Assembly: GCF_007002745.1 (NCBI RefSeq)
Contig: NZ_SGNY01000001.1
Location: forward strand, 744,001-808,000
Direction of reading: 5' to 3'
Origin: Martinezella rhizogenes
GTDB taxonomy: Bacteria; Pseudomonadota; Alphaproteobacteria; Rhizobiales; Rhizobiaceae
Length of the DNA: 64,000 nucleotides
Of the stretch, positions 28,504 through 38,449 are shown one piece after another. The position numbers and the translations under genes were made by a program. The number at the start of each line of letters is the position of its first letter. Within the stretch, counting starts at the first letter, position 1. The notes below the pieces were generated by a model, which searched no databases, was not told the origin of the DNA, and saw only the letters and a list, made by a program, of their open reading frames with translations.

Positions 28504-29315
28504 GCAGGATCGCCGCCTCGGCCAAAATTCACCCGACCGCCGTTGTCGAAGACGGTGCGGTTATCGGTGAAAATGTCGTCATCGGCGCGCTCAGCTATGT
28601 CGGCGCAAAGGTCACGCTGCATGATGATGTCATATTGCACAATCATGCCATCGTTTCTGGCGTAACCGTCATCGGCCGTGGATCAGTGATCCATCCCATG
28701 GCCGTCATCGGCGGCACCCCGCAGGCGGTTCGCCATGATGGATCGGAAACGACGCTCGAGATCGGCGAACGCTGTATCATGCGCGAAGGCGTGACGATGA
28801 ACGCCGGCAGTTCCGATGGCAGCGGCAAGACAATTGTCGGTGACGATAATCTGTTCCTGGCCAATTCGCATGTGGCGCATGATTGCCGCCTCGGCAATCA
28901 CATCATCCTGTCGAACAATGTGATGCTGGCGGGCCATGTGACTATCGAAGACCGCGCCATCCTGGGCGGCGGCTGTGCCGTGCACCAGTTCACCCGCATC
29001 GGTCGTCAGGCCTTTATCGGCGGGCTGTCGGCGGTTAATTACGATGTCATTCCCTATGGCATGCTGAACGGCAATCCCGGCATTCTTGGCGGCCTCAATG
29101 TGGTCGGCATGACGCGTGCCGGCATTGAACGGGCGGATATTCACAAGGTCCGGCGCGTCTACAAGCAGATTTTCGAGGCTGAAGGTACGATCCGCGGTAA
29201 CGCGGCGGCAATCGATCGCAATGAATATCTGGATTGCCCGCAGGCCCTCGAAGTCATCGATTTCATCGGCGCGGGCAGCGACCGCGCGATCTCTTCGCCC
29301 AATCGGGGCAAGTGA
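28500..29315 (+). CDS. lpxA: UDP-N-acetylglucosamine acyltransferase LpxA
   Basis: 271 residues; first enzyme of lipid A synthesis, moving a 3-hydroxyacyl chain from ACP to UDP-GlcNAc. Hexapeptide-repeat beta helix over about residues 1-190 and a helical C-terminus. The catalytic histidine is His127 in [14 protein letters not shown]. Start is an ATGA overlap with fabZ. Confidence 0.97.
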   Translation: MSRIAASAKIHPTAVVEDGAVIGENVVIGALSYVGAKVTLHDDVILHNHAIVSGVTVIGRGSVIHPMAVIGGTPQAVRHDGSETTLEIGERCIMREGVTMNAGSSDGSGKTIVGDDNLFLANSHVAHDCRLGNHIILSNNVMLAGHVTIEDRAILGGGCAVHQFTRIGRQAFIGGLSAVNYDVIPYGMLNGNPGILGGLNVVGMTRAGIERADIHKVRRVYKQIFEAEGTIRGNAAAIDRNEYLDCPQALEVIDFIGAGSDRAISSPNRGK

Positions 29316-29318
29316 GCC

Positions 29319-30191
29319 GTGACAGGCGGCGGGCGTCTCGCCATCGTGGCCGGCAGCGGCCAGCTGCCGCTTTATGTGGCGACCGCCGCCCGCGAGATGG
29401 GGGAAAACCCTTTCATCGTGCGCCTGCGCGATGATTCCAGCTTCGACTGGAGCGGCTTCGACAATGCTATAATCAGCGTGGGCGACGTGGCAGGGCTCGG
29501 CCGTTTGCTGCGTGAAAACCGGGTGGACCGCGTCGTGCTTTCCGGCGCCGTGGCGCGACGGCCGGAATGGCGGGAGATCCGCCCGACTGTCGGCATCGTG
29601 CTGAAACTGCCCTCCATCGTCCGCACGCTTTTGTCGGGCGGTGATGACGCCGTGTTGCAGATGGTGATCAAGGTCATCGGCACGCTCGGCGCGAAGGTCA
29701 TCGGCGCCCACGAGATTGCGCCCGGCCTGCTTGCCACGACAGGTACTTTGGGCACGCAGAAACCCACGGATGAAGATCTGCGCGATATTCGCAAGGCGGC
29801 TGAGGCGGCACTTGCGCTTGGCACGCTTGATGTCGGGCAGGGGGCGGTCTCGGTCGGCGGTCGCATCGTTGCGCTGGAAGGCGTTGAGGGCACCGATGCC
29901 ATGCTGGCACGTGTTGCGGCACTGCGTGCCGAAGGCCGCATATCGCCCCGACGCAGGGGCGTATTGGTGAAGCTGTGCAAGCCGCAACAGGATATCCGCG
30001 CCGACCTGCCGACCATCGGTATCGAAACCGTGGAAAATGCGCAGAAAGCCGGACTGGCGGGCATCGCCGTCGAAGCAGGACGGGCGCTGGTGCTGGACCG
30101 CGACGAGATGTTGAAAGCCGCCGATCAGGCGGGCATATTTGTCTGCGGCATCGATACGTCACTCGGTGGTGATATGATCGGGGAGAGATGA
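29319..30191 (+). CDS. lpxI: UDP-2,3-diacylglucosamine pyrophosphatase LpxI
   Basis: 290 residues from a GTG start 3 bases after the lpxA stop. It belongs to DUF1009, shown in Caulobacter to be LpxI, the alphaproteobacterial replacement for LpxH, which hydrolyses UDP-2,3-diacylglucosamine to lipid X. Visible family features are RLAIVAGSGQLPLYVATAAR at the N-terminus and GTDAMLARVAAL near the metal-binding core. Its place between lpxA and lpxB supports the assignment. Confidence 0.93.
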   Translation: MTGGGRLAIVAGSGQLPLYVATAAREMGENPFIVRLRDDSSFDWSGFDNAIISVGDVAGLGRLLRENRVDRVVLSGAVARRPEWREIRPTVGIVLKLPSIVRTLLSGGDDAVLQMVIKVIGTLGAKVIGAHEIAPGLLATTGTLGTQKPTDEDLRDIRKAAEAALALGTLDVGQGAVSVGGRIVALEGVEGTDAMLARVAALRAEGRISPRRRGVLVKLCKPQQDIRADLPTIGIETVENAQKAGLAGIAVEAGRALVLDRDEMLKAADQAGIFVCGIDTSLGGDMIGER

Positions 30192-30195
30192 TCGG

Positions 30196-31377
30196 ATGAC
30201 GGCAGCATTAAAAGTGGCGGTCATTGCCGGAGAAGTGTCCGGCGATCTTCTGGGCGCGGATCTGATCCGCTCCCTCAAAGCCCGATATCTTGGCTCCGTT
30301 GAGCTGATGGGCGTCGGCGGCGAGGCGCTGGAGGCGCAGGGGCTGACCTCGTTGTTCGATTATTCCGAACTCTCCATCATGGGCTTCACGCAAGTCCTGA
30401 AAAAGCTGCCGAAACTCATTGCGCGCATCAACCAGACTGCGCAGGCGATCATCGCCGCAAAGCCGGATATTCTGCTGATCATTGACAGCCCGGATTTCAC
30501 GCATCGTGTTGCGAAAAAAGTTCGCAAACAATTGCCGCATCTGCCGGTCGTCAACTATGTCTGCCCCAGTGTCTGGGCGTGGAAGGAATATCGCGCCACC
30601 GCGATGTTGTCCTATGTCGATCACGTTCTAGCCTTGCTGCCTTTTGAGCCCGAGGCGATGCGACGTCTGGGCGGCCCGCCGACCACCTTTGTCGGCCATC
30701 GTCTCAGCGTCGATCCCGATGTGCTGGCGGTGCGGCAAAAGCGGGCGGAACGCCCCCTTCCGGCCAAGGGCGAAGCCAAAACTATTCTTCTGCTGCCCGG
30801 GTCGCGCTCCACGGAAACCACGCGGTTGATGGAGCCATTTCGAGAGGCCGCAAAGGCCTTTGTGGAACGCAACGGCCCAACCCGTTTCGTGCTGCCCACC
30901 GTGCCGCGTCAGGAAAACCGTATCCGCGAACTGGCGGCGACATGGCCGGAAGATATAAGGCCCGAAATCGGCACAGATTCCGCCTTCAAATGGAACGCGT
31001 TTGCACGTGCCGATGCGGCAATCGCGGCCTCCGGTACTGTCATTCTCGAACTGGCGCTTGCCGGCGTGCCGACCGTTTCTGTTTATAAGACCGACTGGAT
31101 TTTCACCATGCTGAGCAAGCGGGTAAAAACCTGGACGGGCGCACTTCCGAACCTGATTGCCGACTACCCGGTTGTGCCTGAATATCTCAACGAGGTGGTG
31201 CGGCCAGGATCCATGCTGCGCTGGGCAGAGCGGCTTGCATCTGACACCACAGAGCGGCGGGCCATGCTTGAGGGGTATGCGCTGGTGCAGCAGCGTCTGC
31301 ACACCGATGTGCCTCCGGGCGAAACCGGCGCTGCCATTCTGCTCGATGTGCTGAACGGCCGCAGACAGCAAGGCTGA
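30196..31377 (+). CDS. lpxB: Lipid-A-disaccharide synthase
   Basis: 393 residues of glycosyltransferase family 19. It joins UDP-2,3-diacylglucosamine and lipid X to the tetraacyl disaccharide. KVAVIAGEVSGDLLGADLIR at the N-terminus, the YVCPSVWAWKEYRA motif and the C-terminal AASGTVILELALAGVPTVSV donor site are diagnostic. It ends the envelope gene run; a hairpin separates it from the convergent gltA. Confidence 0.97.
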   Translation: MTAALKVAVIAGEVSGDLLGADLIRSLKARYLGSVELMGVGGEALEAQGLTSLFDYSELSIMGFTQVLKKLPKLIARINQTAQAIIAAKPDILLIIDSPDFTHRVAKKVRKQLPHLPVVNYVCPSVWAWKEYRATAMLSYVDHVLALLPFEPEAMRRLGGPPTTFVGHRLSVDPDVLAVRQKRAERPLPAKGEAKTILLLPGSRSTETTRLMEPFREAAKAFVERNGPTRFVLPTVPRQENRIRELAATWPEDIRPEIGTDSAFKWNAFARADAAIAASGTVILELALAGVPTVSVYKTDWIFTMLSKRVKTWTGALPNLIADYPVVPEYLNEVVRPGSMLRWAERLASDTTERRAMLEGYALVQQRLHTDVPPGETGAAILLDVLNGRRQQG

Positions 31378-31439
31378 CACAGGCTTGGCCGTCTTGGCCA
31401 CGGGTCGAACGTGTTTATCTTACTGAAATACCCAATAGA

Positions 31440-31471
31440 AAAGGCCAGCGGATTTTCATCCGCCGGCCTTT
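31440..31471. terminator. Bidirectional terminator between lpxB and gltA
   Basis: AAAGGCC-A-GCGGA and TCCGC-C-GGCCTTT pair with one mismatch around a TTTTCA loop, 12 bp in total, between converging genes. A's on the left and T's on the right suit both directions. Confidence 0.8.
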
Positions 31472-31489
31472 GATGTTTTGATTGCCGGT

Positions 31490-32779
31490 TTAGCGCTTGG
31501 AAACCGGAACGTAATCGCGCTTGCCGGCGCCCGTGTAGAGCTGGCGCGGACGGCCGATGCGCTGCTGCGGATCTTCGATCATTTCGTTCCACTGTGCGAT
31601 CCAGCCGACGGTGCGGGCGAGCGCGAAGAGAACGGTGAACATGGTGGTGGGGAAGCCCAGCGCCTTCAGCGTGATGCCCGAATAGAAGTCGACATTCGGG
31701 TAGAGCTTCTTTTCGACGAAGTAGGGGTCGGAAAGGGCGATCTTTTCCAGTTCCAGCGCAACCTGCATGATCGGATCGTCAGAATTGCCGGTGGCTTCCA
31801 GCACTTCATACATCGTCTTCTGCATGATCTTGGCGCGCGGGTCGTAGTTCTTGTACACGCGGTGGCCAAAGCCCATCAGGCGGAACGGATCGTTCTTGTC
31901 CTTGGCGCGGGCGATGTATTCCGGAATACGGTCAACAGAGCCGATTTCGTTCAGCATGTTGAGCGCTGCTTCGTTGGCGCCGCCATGTGCAGGACCCCAG
32001 AGGCAGGCGATGCCCGCCGCAATACAGGCGAACGGGTTCGCACCCGAAGAACCGGCAAGACGCACCGTGGAAGTGGAGGCGTTCTGCTCGTGGTCGGCAT
32101 GCAGGATGAAGATGCGGTCCATGGCGCGGGCCAGAACCGGATCGACCTTGTAATCCTCGCACGGCACCGCAAAGCACATGTGCAGGAAGTTGGAAGCGTA
32201 ATCCAGATCGTTCTTCGGATAAACGAAGGGCTGGCCGATATGGTACTTATAGGCCATGGCGGCGATCGTTGGCATTTTCGCGATCATGCGCAGCGAAGCG
32301 ACCATGCGCTGGTGCGGATCGGTAATGTCGGTCGAGTCGTGGTAGAAGGCCGAGAGAGCACCGACCGTGCCGCACATGACGGCCATCGGATGCGCATCGC
32401 GACGATAGCCGGTGAAGAAACGGCTCATCTGCTCGTGCACCATGGTGTGGCGCGTAACGCGGGTGTCGAAGTCTTTCTTCTGCGCAGCCGTCGGCAGTTC
32501 GCCGTAAAGCAGCAGATAGCAGGTTTCCAGGAAGTCGCCCTGTTCGGCGAGCTGCTCGATCGGGAAGCCGCGGTGAAGGAGAACGCCTTCGTCACCGTCG
32601 ATATAGGTGATCTTGGATTCGCAGGAGGCCGTCGACGTGAAACCCGGGTCGTAAGTGAAGGAGCCCGTGTGCTTGTAGAGCGTGGCGATATCGACGACGC
32701 TTGGTCCAATCGTGCCTTCCCTTACCGGGAGTTCCACCTGCTTTTCGCCAAGTGTCACTGTAGCGCTTTTTTCCGTCAT
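31490..32779 (-). CDS. gltA: Citrate synthase (type I/II hexameric class)
   Basis: 429 residues. It condenses acetyl-CoA and oxaloacetate at the entry to the TCA cycle. Conserved active-site segments are [35 protein letters not shown] and [10 protein letters not shown]. The N-terminal beta-domain ([20 protein letters not shown]) marks the Gram-negative, NADH-regulated type. It is transcribed alone on the minus strand, divergent from the comEC-like gene, with about 200 bp between starts. Confidence 0.97.
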   Translation of the reverse strand: MTEKSATVTLGEKQVELPVREGTIGPSVVDIATLYKHTGSFTYDPGFTSTASCESKITYIDGDEGVLLHRGFPIEQLAEQGDFLETCYLLLYGELPTAAQKKDFDTRVTRHTMVHEQMSRFFTGYRRDAHPMAVMCGTVGALSAFYHDSTDITDPHQRMVASLRMIAKMPTIAAMAYKYHIGQPFVYPKNDLDYASNFLHMCFAVPCEDYKVDPVLARAMDRIFILHADHEQNASTSTVRLAGSSGANPFACIAAGIACLWGPAHGGANEAALNMLNEIGSVDRIPEYIARAKDKNDPFRLMGFGHRVYKNYDPRAKIMQKTMYEVLEATGNSDDPIMQVALELEKIALSDPYFVEKKLYPNVDFYSGITLKALGFPTTMFTVLFALARTVGWIAQWNEMIEDPQQRIGRPRQLYTGAGKRDYVPVSKR

Positions 32780-32981
32780 ACTGATCCTCCGAGAACATGC
32801 GGGTGGAGGCGTTGAGACACGCCTCGCGGTTAAGCGTCTACCGATTAGCTATATGATCCTTGCGCCGATGCCAAGCTATTCGAAGGTCAAATTGTGCATT
32901 GCGGCAAACGCAATTACGTTGCTTGCGGCATTATCGGCCATGGCAATTCAATCTCGGTCAACGCACGGTTAAAGGAAAGGA

Positions 32982-35522
32982 TTGCAATCCTTCCCGCCGC
33001 CCTGCAAACCTGTTTCCGGTGCGGCAGGGGCGCGGCGCGGATTGCTTGGTCAAGGGGAAAAAAAGCATCTCGGATATGCCGAAACGTTGCAGGGCGACTT
33101 GCCCGGCGCGCATGAAATCCTGTTTCCCGTTCACCGTGCCGGCGATCTTGTGGCTTATGATCTGCCCACCCGTGTTGCCAGGCGTAATCTCAAGGCTGTC
33201 ATCACCGAAAAAGTTGCCGGCTGCGTCGCCGAGGAACGCGCATTCGGCCATGATTTCCTTTTCGTTCCCGTCTTTATCGGCTGCGGCGCGATCCTGTGGT
33301 TTTCCCTTGATGTCACGCCGCCCTTGCCTGCTCTCGCCATCATGTTCCTGCTTGCTGCCGGTCTGGCGCTGTTTAGCCGATATAATAACGGCCTGTCGGC
33401 GGCGACCTGCAGCGCTGCCGCTTTTCTTCTGCTGGGCATGCTTCTGGCGGATATTGAAACCCGGCGGGCGGGAACCGTGGTACTGGATACCCCGGTTACA
33501 ACCACCATCACCGGCACGGTGGTGCGCCGGGAAGTGGATGCGCGCGGCTCCTGGCGATATGTCATTCAGCTGGCTGCGACCGAAGCGCCAGCATTGTCGC
33601 GCCCGCCGGCGAGAATCTCGCTGCTTTCCCGTGGCGGAGGCGACCCCGTTGCACTTGGCGCGACCATTCAAGGCAAGGCACGGCTGTCGCCGCCTTCCGG
33701 CCCTGCTTTGCCGGGTCTGAACGACTTCGCCTTCGCTTCCTATTTCAAAGGTATTGGTGCGACCGGATTTTTCTACAAGCCGCCGCAGGCACTCATATCA
33801 CCAAGGGGCGACATCAAGGTCGAGACGGGCTGGCTGGAATGGGCGGATATGCGGCTCTATGGCCTGCGCAGCGCCATTGCGGAGCGTATCCGCAATGTCA
33901 TTGGTGGTGACGCCGGAGCCTTCGCCGCGTCCATCGTCACCGATGAGAGACAGGCGATCTCGGCTAACACGATGGAGGCATTGAGGCTTTCCGGCCTTGC
34001 CCATATCGTTGCCATATCCGGACTGAACATGGCGCTTGCCGCAGGCATTTTTTTTGTGGGGCTGAGGCTGACCTTCAGCCTGTTTCCCGCTTTTGCGCAG
34101 CGCTGGCCCGTCAAGAAGATTTCGGCTTTCGCGGCACTCTTGATGACGCTCGCTTATTACCTGATTTCCGGTTTCGCCGTCTCCGCCGAGCGCGCCTGGC
34201 TGATGATGTCGGTGATGCTGATCGCGGTTCTTTTCGATCAGCCGTCGCTCAGTCTCCGGAATGTCGCTATTTCGGCTCTCATCATCCTTGTCTTTTCGCC
34301 TTCGGAAATCATGGGGCCGAGTTTCCAGATGTCGTTTGCCGCGACCATCGCGCTCGTATCCACCTATGCCTGGTGGGGCCGCCGGCGCGGCGATCACGAG
34401 CGACTGTTGATCGGACGCAGACCGGTATGGATGACGGCGGCACAGATGGTAGGCACTATCATTGCCGGGGTCATCACCACGTCGCTGATTGGCGGAGTTT
34501 CGACGGCGATCTATTCGGCCGAGCATTTCCATCGTGTCACCACCTATGGACTTTTCGCCAATCTGGCTGCGATGCCTCTGATGTCGCTGATCGTCATGCC
34601 GTTCGGCCTGCTCGCCATGCTGCTGATGCCGTTCGGGCTTGATGGACCGTTCCTGAAGATCATGGGTTATGGCATGGCGCTTGTCATCGAAGTCGCCAAT
34701 GAAGTGGCGTCCTGGGGCGGCAGCGCGGCAACGGGGCGGCCGCATGAGTGGTTCATTGGTCTCGGCTCCGCCGGTTTCCTGCTGCTCACCTTGCTGCGCA
34801 GCCGGCTTGCATTGCTTGGTATTCCGCTTCTTGTTTCCGCCTTCGGCCTGTCGGCGGCCACGGCCTATCGTGATGGCCCGGATCTGCTCATTCACGAGGA
34901 GGGGGAGCTGGTGGCGCTGCTGGAAGACGGCAAGGCCTATACGACAAAAACGCGACCACAGGGCTTCGTATACGGCCAGTGGCAAAGAGCACTCCTGTTG
35001 CCGGAACAGCCCGTTCCACCGGTCAATCTCAAAGCGGAGGCCGCGATAACCAGTGTAGGCTTGACCACAAAATCAAAACTTACGCCAGAGGAGATGAGGG
35101 CGGTGACACGGCAGATGACGGCAGCGCTGAAAGATGCGGAACCCGGCGTCTTCACCTGCAGCAAAGGCATATGGTGCGTGGCGCGCGTCGGGAGCGGGGA
35201 GTGGATCGTCGTTCTGGAAGACGGTCGGTTTGCCGGAAAAGCCTGCGACATCGCCGATATTGTCGTCGTTTCCCGCAGGACCTCGTTTTCGCAATGCCGC
35301 TCAGGAGCGCTTCTGCTCAACCGCGATATATTGCGGCGCATCGGTTCGGTAGAAATAAACTTTGCCGGGAGCGACCAATCCGCGGTCGTCGGACGGCTGC
35401 GCGCGGCGATTGCCGGGGCGGACAGGCCATGGAGCGAGCACCGCTATTACAACTGGAAAACCGACCGTTTCGAATACGAGGTGCCGGAACCGGTCAGGCA
35501 GTTGCTGGCGACATCGCAATGA
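32982..35522 (+). CDS. ComEC/Rec2-family competence-related membrane protein
   Basis: Up to 846 residues from a TTG at 32982 with AAGGA 5 bases upstream. An N-terminal DUF4131-like domain with membrane helices (from about residue 90) leads into the central Competence domain (LAHIVAISGLNMALAAGIFF, FAVSAERAWLMMSVMLIAVL). That domain forms the DNA channel in transformable bacteria. The C-terminal 200 residues occupy the place of the usual metallo-beta-lactamase-like domain. I see no DVGQGD or HxHxDH motif, so this part is degenerate or different. The start is uncertain. Whether it serves DNA uptake here is unknown. Confidence 0.8.
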   Translation: MQSFPPPCKPVSGAAGARRGLLGQGEKKHLGYAETLQGDLPGAHEILFPVHRAGDLVAYDLPTRVARRNLKAVITEKVAGCVAEERAFGHDFLFVPVFIGCGAILWFSLDVTPPLPALAIMFLLAAGLALFSRYNNGLSAATCSAAAFLLLGMLLADIETRRAGTVVLDTPVTTTITGTVVRREVDARGSWRYVIQLAATEAPALSRPPARISLLSRGGGDPVALGATIQGKARLSPPSGPALPGLNDFAFASYFKGIGATGFFYKPPQALISPRGDIKVETGWLEWADMRLYGLRSAIAERIRNVIGGDAGAFAASIVTDERQAISANTMEALRLSGLAHIVAISGLNMALAAGIFFVGLRLTFSLFPAFAQRWPVKKISAFAALLMTLAYYLISGFAVSAERAWLMMSVMLIAVLFDQPSLSLRNVAISALIILVFSPSEIMGPSFQMSFAATIALVSTYAWWGRRRGDHERLLIGRRPVWMTAAQMVGTIIAGVITTSLIGGVSTAIYSAEHFHRVTTYGLFANLAAMPLMSLIVMPFGLLAMLLMPFGLDGPFLKIMGYGMALVIEVANEVASWGGSAATGRPHEWFIGLGSAGFLLLTLLRSRLALLGIPLLVSAFGLSAATAYRDGPDLLIHEEGELVALLEDGKAYTTKTRPQGFVYGQWQRALLLPEQPVPPVNLKAEAAITSVGLTTKSKLTPEEMRAVTRQMTAALKDAEPGVFTCSKGIWCVARVGSGEWIVVLEDGRFAGKACDIADIVVVSRRTSFSQCRSGALLLNRDILRRIGSVEINFAGSDQSAVVGRLRAAIAGADRPWSEHRYYNWKTDRFEYEVPEPVRQLLATSQ

Positions 35523-35541
35523 ACGCCGCCAGCATGAATAT

Positions 35542-36219
35542 TCAGACCTTCACACGCAGATCGGCAGTCATTTCACCAATGCCGCCAATTTCCTGTTCAT
35601 GCGCCGCATCGCGCCAGATTTCCTTCAATCCGGCCTCATACCATTCACGCATGGCGGGCAGGGCCAGCAGCCGGTCGCAATAGGCTTTTGCCGCAGGTGA
35701 AAGATCAGCGCCATAGGTCTGGAAACGGAACGCGACAGGGCAGAAGAAAGCATCGACCGCCGTGAATTTTTGACCGGCAAGATAGGGGCCGCCGAATTTT
35801 GTCAGACCTTCGCTCCACAACGCATCGATGCGCTTTATGTCTGCCGCAAGCCCGGCATCGCCCCCCTTCGGCTTGACCCGAATGCCGACCGACATCGGAT
35901 AAAGATTGCGCAGCGAGGAAAAGCCGGCATGCATTTCACTGGCCGCCGAACGCGACCATGCCCGCGCCTGCTTGTCGCCTGCCCAGACGCCCTGGTGCCG
36001 TTCTGCGAGATATTCGGCGATCGACAGCGTTTCCCATATCGTCACGCCATCATCGACAAGGCAAGGCACTTTGCCGGTCGGCGAGAAGCTGGAAAAGGCG
36101 ACACCTTCGCCAAACGGAACAAGTTTTTCATCAAAGGCGATACCCAGAGTGCGCATCAACACCCACGGCCGCAGTGACCATGAAGAGTAGTTCTTGTTGG
36201 CGATGTAAAGATCGTACAT
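35542..36219 (-). CDS. Glutathione S-transferase family protein
   Basis: 225 residues. The N-terminal thioredoxin-like GST domain reads YDLYIANKNYSSWSLRPWVL, where SSWS supplies the candidate catalytic serine, and SPTGKVPCLVDDGVTIWETL binds glutathione (cis-Pro and the E-[ST] pair). An alpha-helical C-terminal domain follows. This NYSSWSLRPW subgroup is common in proteobacteria with no settled substrate. It lies convergent with the comEC-like gene with only 19 bases between stops. Confidence 0.88.
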   Translation of the reverse strand: MYDLYIANKNYSSWSLRPWVLMRTLGIAFDEKLVPFGEGVAFSSFSPTGKVPCLVDDGVTIWETLSIAEYLAERHQGVWAGDKQARAWSRSAASEMHAGFSSLRNLYPMSVGIRVKPKGGDAGLAADIKRIDALWSEGLTKFGGPYLAGQKFTAVDAFFCPVAFRFQTYGADLSPAAKAYCDRLLALPAMREWYEAGLKEIWRDAAHEQEIGGIGEMTADLRVKV

Positions 36220-36632
36220 GGCTTATCTCCCGGATATGACGCGCATTTCTATACCTGTCGGGGCATGATGGAATATCGAAAATAATCCATGGCACTCATA
36301 AATCGCGTTGATGAATGGCAGGGGCTTTGCATCGAGTGTCACCATTCGGTGGCAGCGTCAGGCCGGCCGCATCCCGCAAGCGTCAACGACTTCACGCGAT
36401 CAGAAGTCCACGGCGTACGACGAATTGGTGATAACAGGCCGGTGAGGAGTGCGCGACAAAGATATCCATATGAAACTGGAACTGGCTTTTACCAGACGAG
36501 ATATATCTGTCTGCGGGAAGAATAAGATTGCCCGAGACTCACGTAGTCAGTCGAACTACGGAATTGCCGTCATCTTCGACAGGTACCGTCTCATGACGAC
36601 ACCTGTCTCGAGAGGATGACGGCCAAGTCAAA
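36220..36632. other. Intergenic region between GST gene and lexA, with nested inverted repeat
   Basis: A 413-bp gap. A 78-codon open frame at 36289-36525 has no recognisable features and is not called. From 36566 to 36623 there is a nested inverted repeat (outer GCCGTCATC / GATGACGGC, inner GACAGGT / ACCTGTC) just past the lexA stop, and a smaller CGTAGT / ACTACG at 36542-36560. The larger structure could be the lexA 3' end. Confidence 0.5.
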
Positions 36633-37355
36633 TCAATGGTAACGGCGTATAAGCCCGACCAGCTTGCCCTGAATTTTTACCCGGTCAGGCCCGAAGATAC
36701 GGGTTTCATAAGCGGGGTTGGCCGCCTCCAGCGCGATGGAAGCACCCTTGCGGCGGAACCGCTTCAGCGTCGCTTCCTCATCATCCACCAATGCCACGAC
36801 GATATCGCCTGGATTGGCGGTATTGCTGTTGCGGATGATGACGGTATCGCCGTCGAAAATCCCCGCCTCGATCATCGAATCGCCTTTAACTTCGAGCGCG
36901 TAATGTTCACCCGAACCCAGCATGTCCACCGGTACGGCAACATCATGGGTGTTGTTTTGGATGGCGGAAATCGGCACGCCGGCGGCGATGCGGCCCATGA
37001 CCGGCACCGTGGCAGCACCACCGAGATCGTTGGCGGGCGCCTTGGGCGCAGGTGCGGGTTCCGGTGCCTTCGGTTTGCCGAGGCTGCCTTCGATGACGCT
37101 TGGCGAAAAGCCGCGCTGCGGCCTCGCACCCGGCGCATAGGCCTCCGGTAGCTTGATGACTTCCAGCGCCCGTGCCCTGTTAGGTAGCCGGCGAATAAAA
37201 CCGCGCTCTTCGAGGGCGGTTATCAGCCGGTGGATGCCGGATTTGGAAGCAAGATCGAGTGCGTCCTTCATTTCATCGAAGGAGGGCGGCACGCCGGACT
37301 CTTTCATTCGTTCATGAATGAAGAGAAGCAATTCCTGCTGTTTGCGCGTGAGCAT
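36633..37355 (-). CDS. lexA: SOS repressor LexA
   Basis: 240 residues. The N-terminal winged HTH ([20 protein letters not shown]) binds SOS boxes; a linker longer than in E. coli and rich in Pro/Ala (about 95-112) leads to the S24 peptidase domain. The self-cleavage site Ala125-Gly126 is in [10 protein letters not shown]. The catalytic pair is Ser160 (KGDSM) and Lys198 (ATLKRF). RecA-stimulated self-cleavage relieves repression after DNA damage. A GTTC-N7-GTTC box lies 64-78 bp upstream of the start, implying autoregulation. Confidence 0.97.
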   Translation of the reverse strand: MLTRKQQELLLFIHERMKESGVPPSFDEMKDALDLASKSGIHRLITALEERGFIRRLPNRARALEVIKLPEAYAPGARPQRGFSPSVIEGSLGKPKAPEPAPAPKAPANDLGGAATVPVMGRIAAGVPISAIQNNTHDVAVPVDMLGSGEHYALEVKGDSMIEAGIFDGDTVIIRNSNTANPGDIVVALVDDEEATLKRFRRKGASIALEAANPAYETRIFGPDRVKIQGKLVGLIRRYH

Positions 37356-37418
37356 GAGGAAAACACCCTTGAGAATCGTAGTGGAGGTCGCGAAACAAAT
37401 ACAGAACGAACACTATAT

Positions 37419-37433
37419 GTTCCATATGTGTTC
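37419..37433 (-). promoter_or_regulatory. Alphaproteobacterial SOS box (LexA operator)
   Basis: GTTCCATATGTGTTC fits the GTTC-N7-GTTC direct repeat recognised by LexA in Rhizobiales and other alphaproteobacteria. It is followed on the other side by GAACGAAC at 37404-37411, which may add a half site. It is placed upstream of lexA, so autoregulation is expected. Confidence 0.85.
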
Positions 37434-37567
37434 CGCAATCCCCTAAAATTTCGTGAAGCTGCTATCTGTTGTTTTGATGATTTGCCTGAAAGCACGAAAT
37501 TGTGCTTTTCTGCCGTCCGGACTGTTCCGGCATGGCCATGCCGCATGCGACAGCAGGAAGCAGGGAA

Positions 37568-38449
37568 ATGACGAAACCATACCGCATCGACCATCTCGTA
37601 CTGCCTGTCGAGAACATCGACGTTGCGGCAAATCGCCTTGGAAACCTGGGATTTACGGTAGCGCCTGCGGCTCTTCACCCGTTCGGCACGCAGAATGCCT
37701 GCGTTTTTTTCGCTGACGGCACATATCTGGAGCCTCTCGCAATTGATAACCCGGCTAACTATAATGCCTCGATTGATCGCGGAGATGTGTTTACCGGGCG
37801 AGACCGGGCCTTCCGGAAACAGGTCGCAGGCGAGGGATTTTCCGCTCTGGTCGCTGCAACCCACGACGCTCGTGGCGATCACGACCGATTCGTGGCCGCA
37901 GGCCTCTCGGCAGGCAATGGCTTTGAATTTTCGCGGCCGATCAAAATGCCGGATGGTTCGCAGAGCGAGGCGGCCTTCCGGCTGGCTTTTGCAGCAGGCG
38001 GTTCCGCGGCGGATTTCTTTCTGTTCAGTTGCCAGCGGCTGCAGGCCTTGCCGGGCGACCGCTCAGTGCTGGAGCGCCATGCCAACGGCGTTTCCGGTCT
38101 CAGCGAGATCGTCCTGTTTTCCGGTGGTGACGCGAATGCGGTGCGGCTGATCGAAACTGTTTTTGGCTGTGATGGCAAGATGTCCCCGGATGGTGATGTG
38201 CTTTTTGCAACCGGCAATGCCCGCGTAAGACTGACGCAAAAGCCGGTCTTTGGCGGACATGCCTTTAATACTCCCGAAGAGGGCGGCGGTGGATTGCGCG
38301 GCGCAGGCATCGTCTTTTCCGTTCGCGATCTTGCCGTGACAGAAGCGGCACTTGCTGCTAATGGCGTGTCCAGCACAGAAGCGGCCGGCCGGCTGGTGGT
38401 GCTCCCAGCACCCGGTCAGGGCGTTGCCTTCGCCTTCGAGGAAAAATGA
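37568..38449 (+). CDS. VOC-family (glyoxalase-like) protein
   Basis: 293 residues from ATG 37568; an open extension to 37502 lacks homology. It begins [20 protein letters not shown], a vicinal oxygen chelate module, with a second half after about residue 150 ([20 protein letters not shown]). This matches the glyoxalase-like domain group (Glyoxalase_3 type). No substrate can be assigned. The gene overlaps kdsA by 4 bases, an unexplained pairing with KDO synthesis. It is divergent from lexA, so its promoter region contains or abuts the SOS box. Confidence 0.8.
   Translation: MTKPYRIDHLVLPVENIDVAANRLGNLGFTVAPAALHPFGTQNACVFFADGTYLEPLAIDNPANYNASIDRGDVFTGRDRAFRKQVAGEGFSALVAATHDARGDHDRFVAAGLSAGNGFEFSRPIKMPDGSQSEAAFRLAFAAGGSAADFFLFSCQRLQALPGDRSVLERHANGVSGLSEIVLFSGGDANAVRLIETVFGCDGKMSPDGDVLFATGNARVRLTQKPVFGGHAFNTPEEGGGGLRGAGIVFSVRDLAVTEAALAANGVSSTEAAGRLVVLPAPGQGVAFAFEEK

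Noticed and set aside
36289-36525. 78-codon open frame between GST gene and lexA
   Set aside because: No Shine-Dalgarno, no recognisable motif, atypical composition; not supported as a gene.
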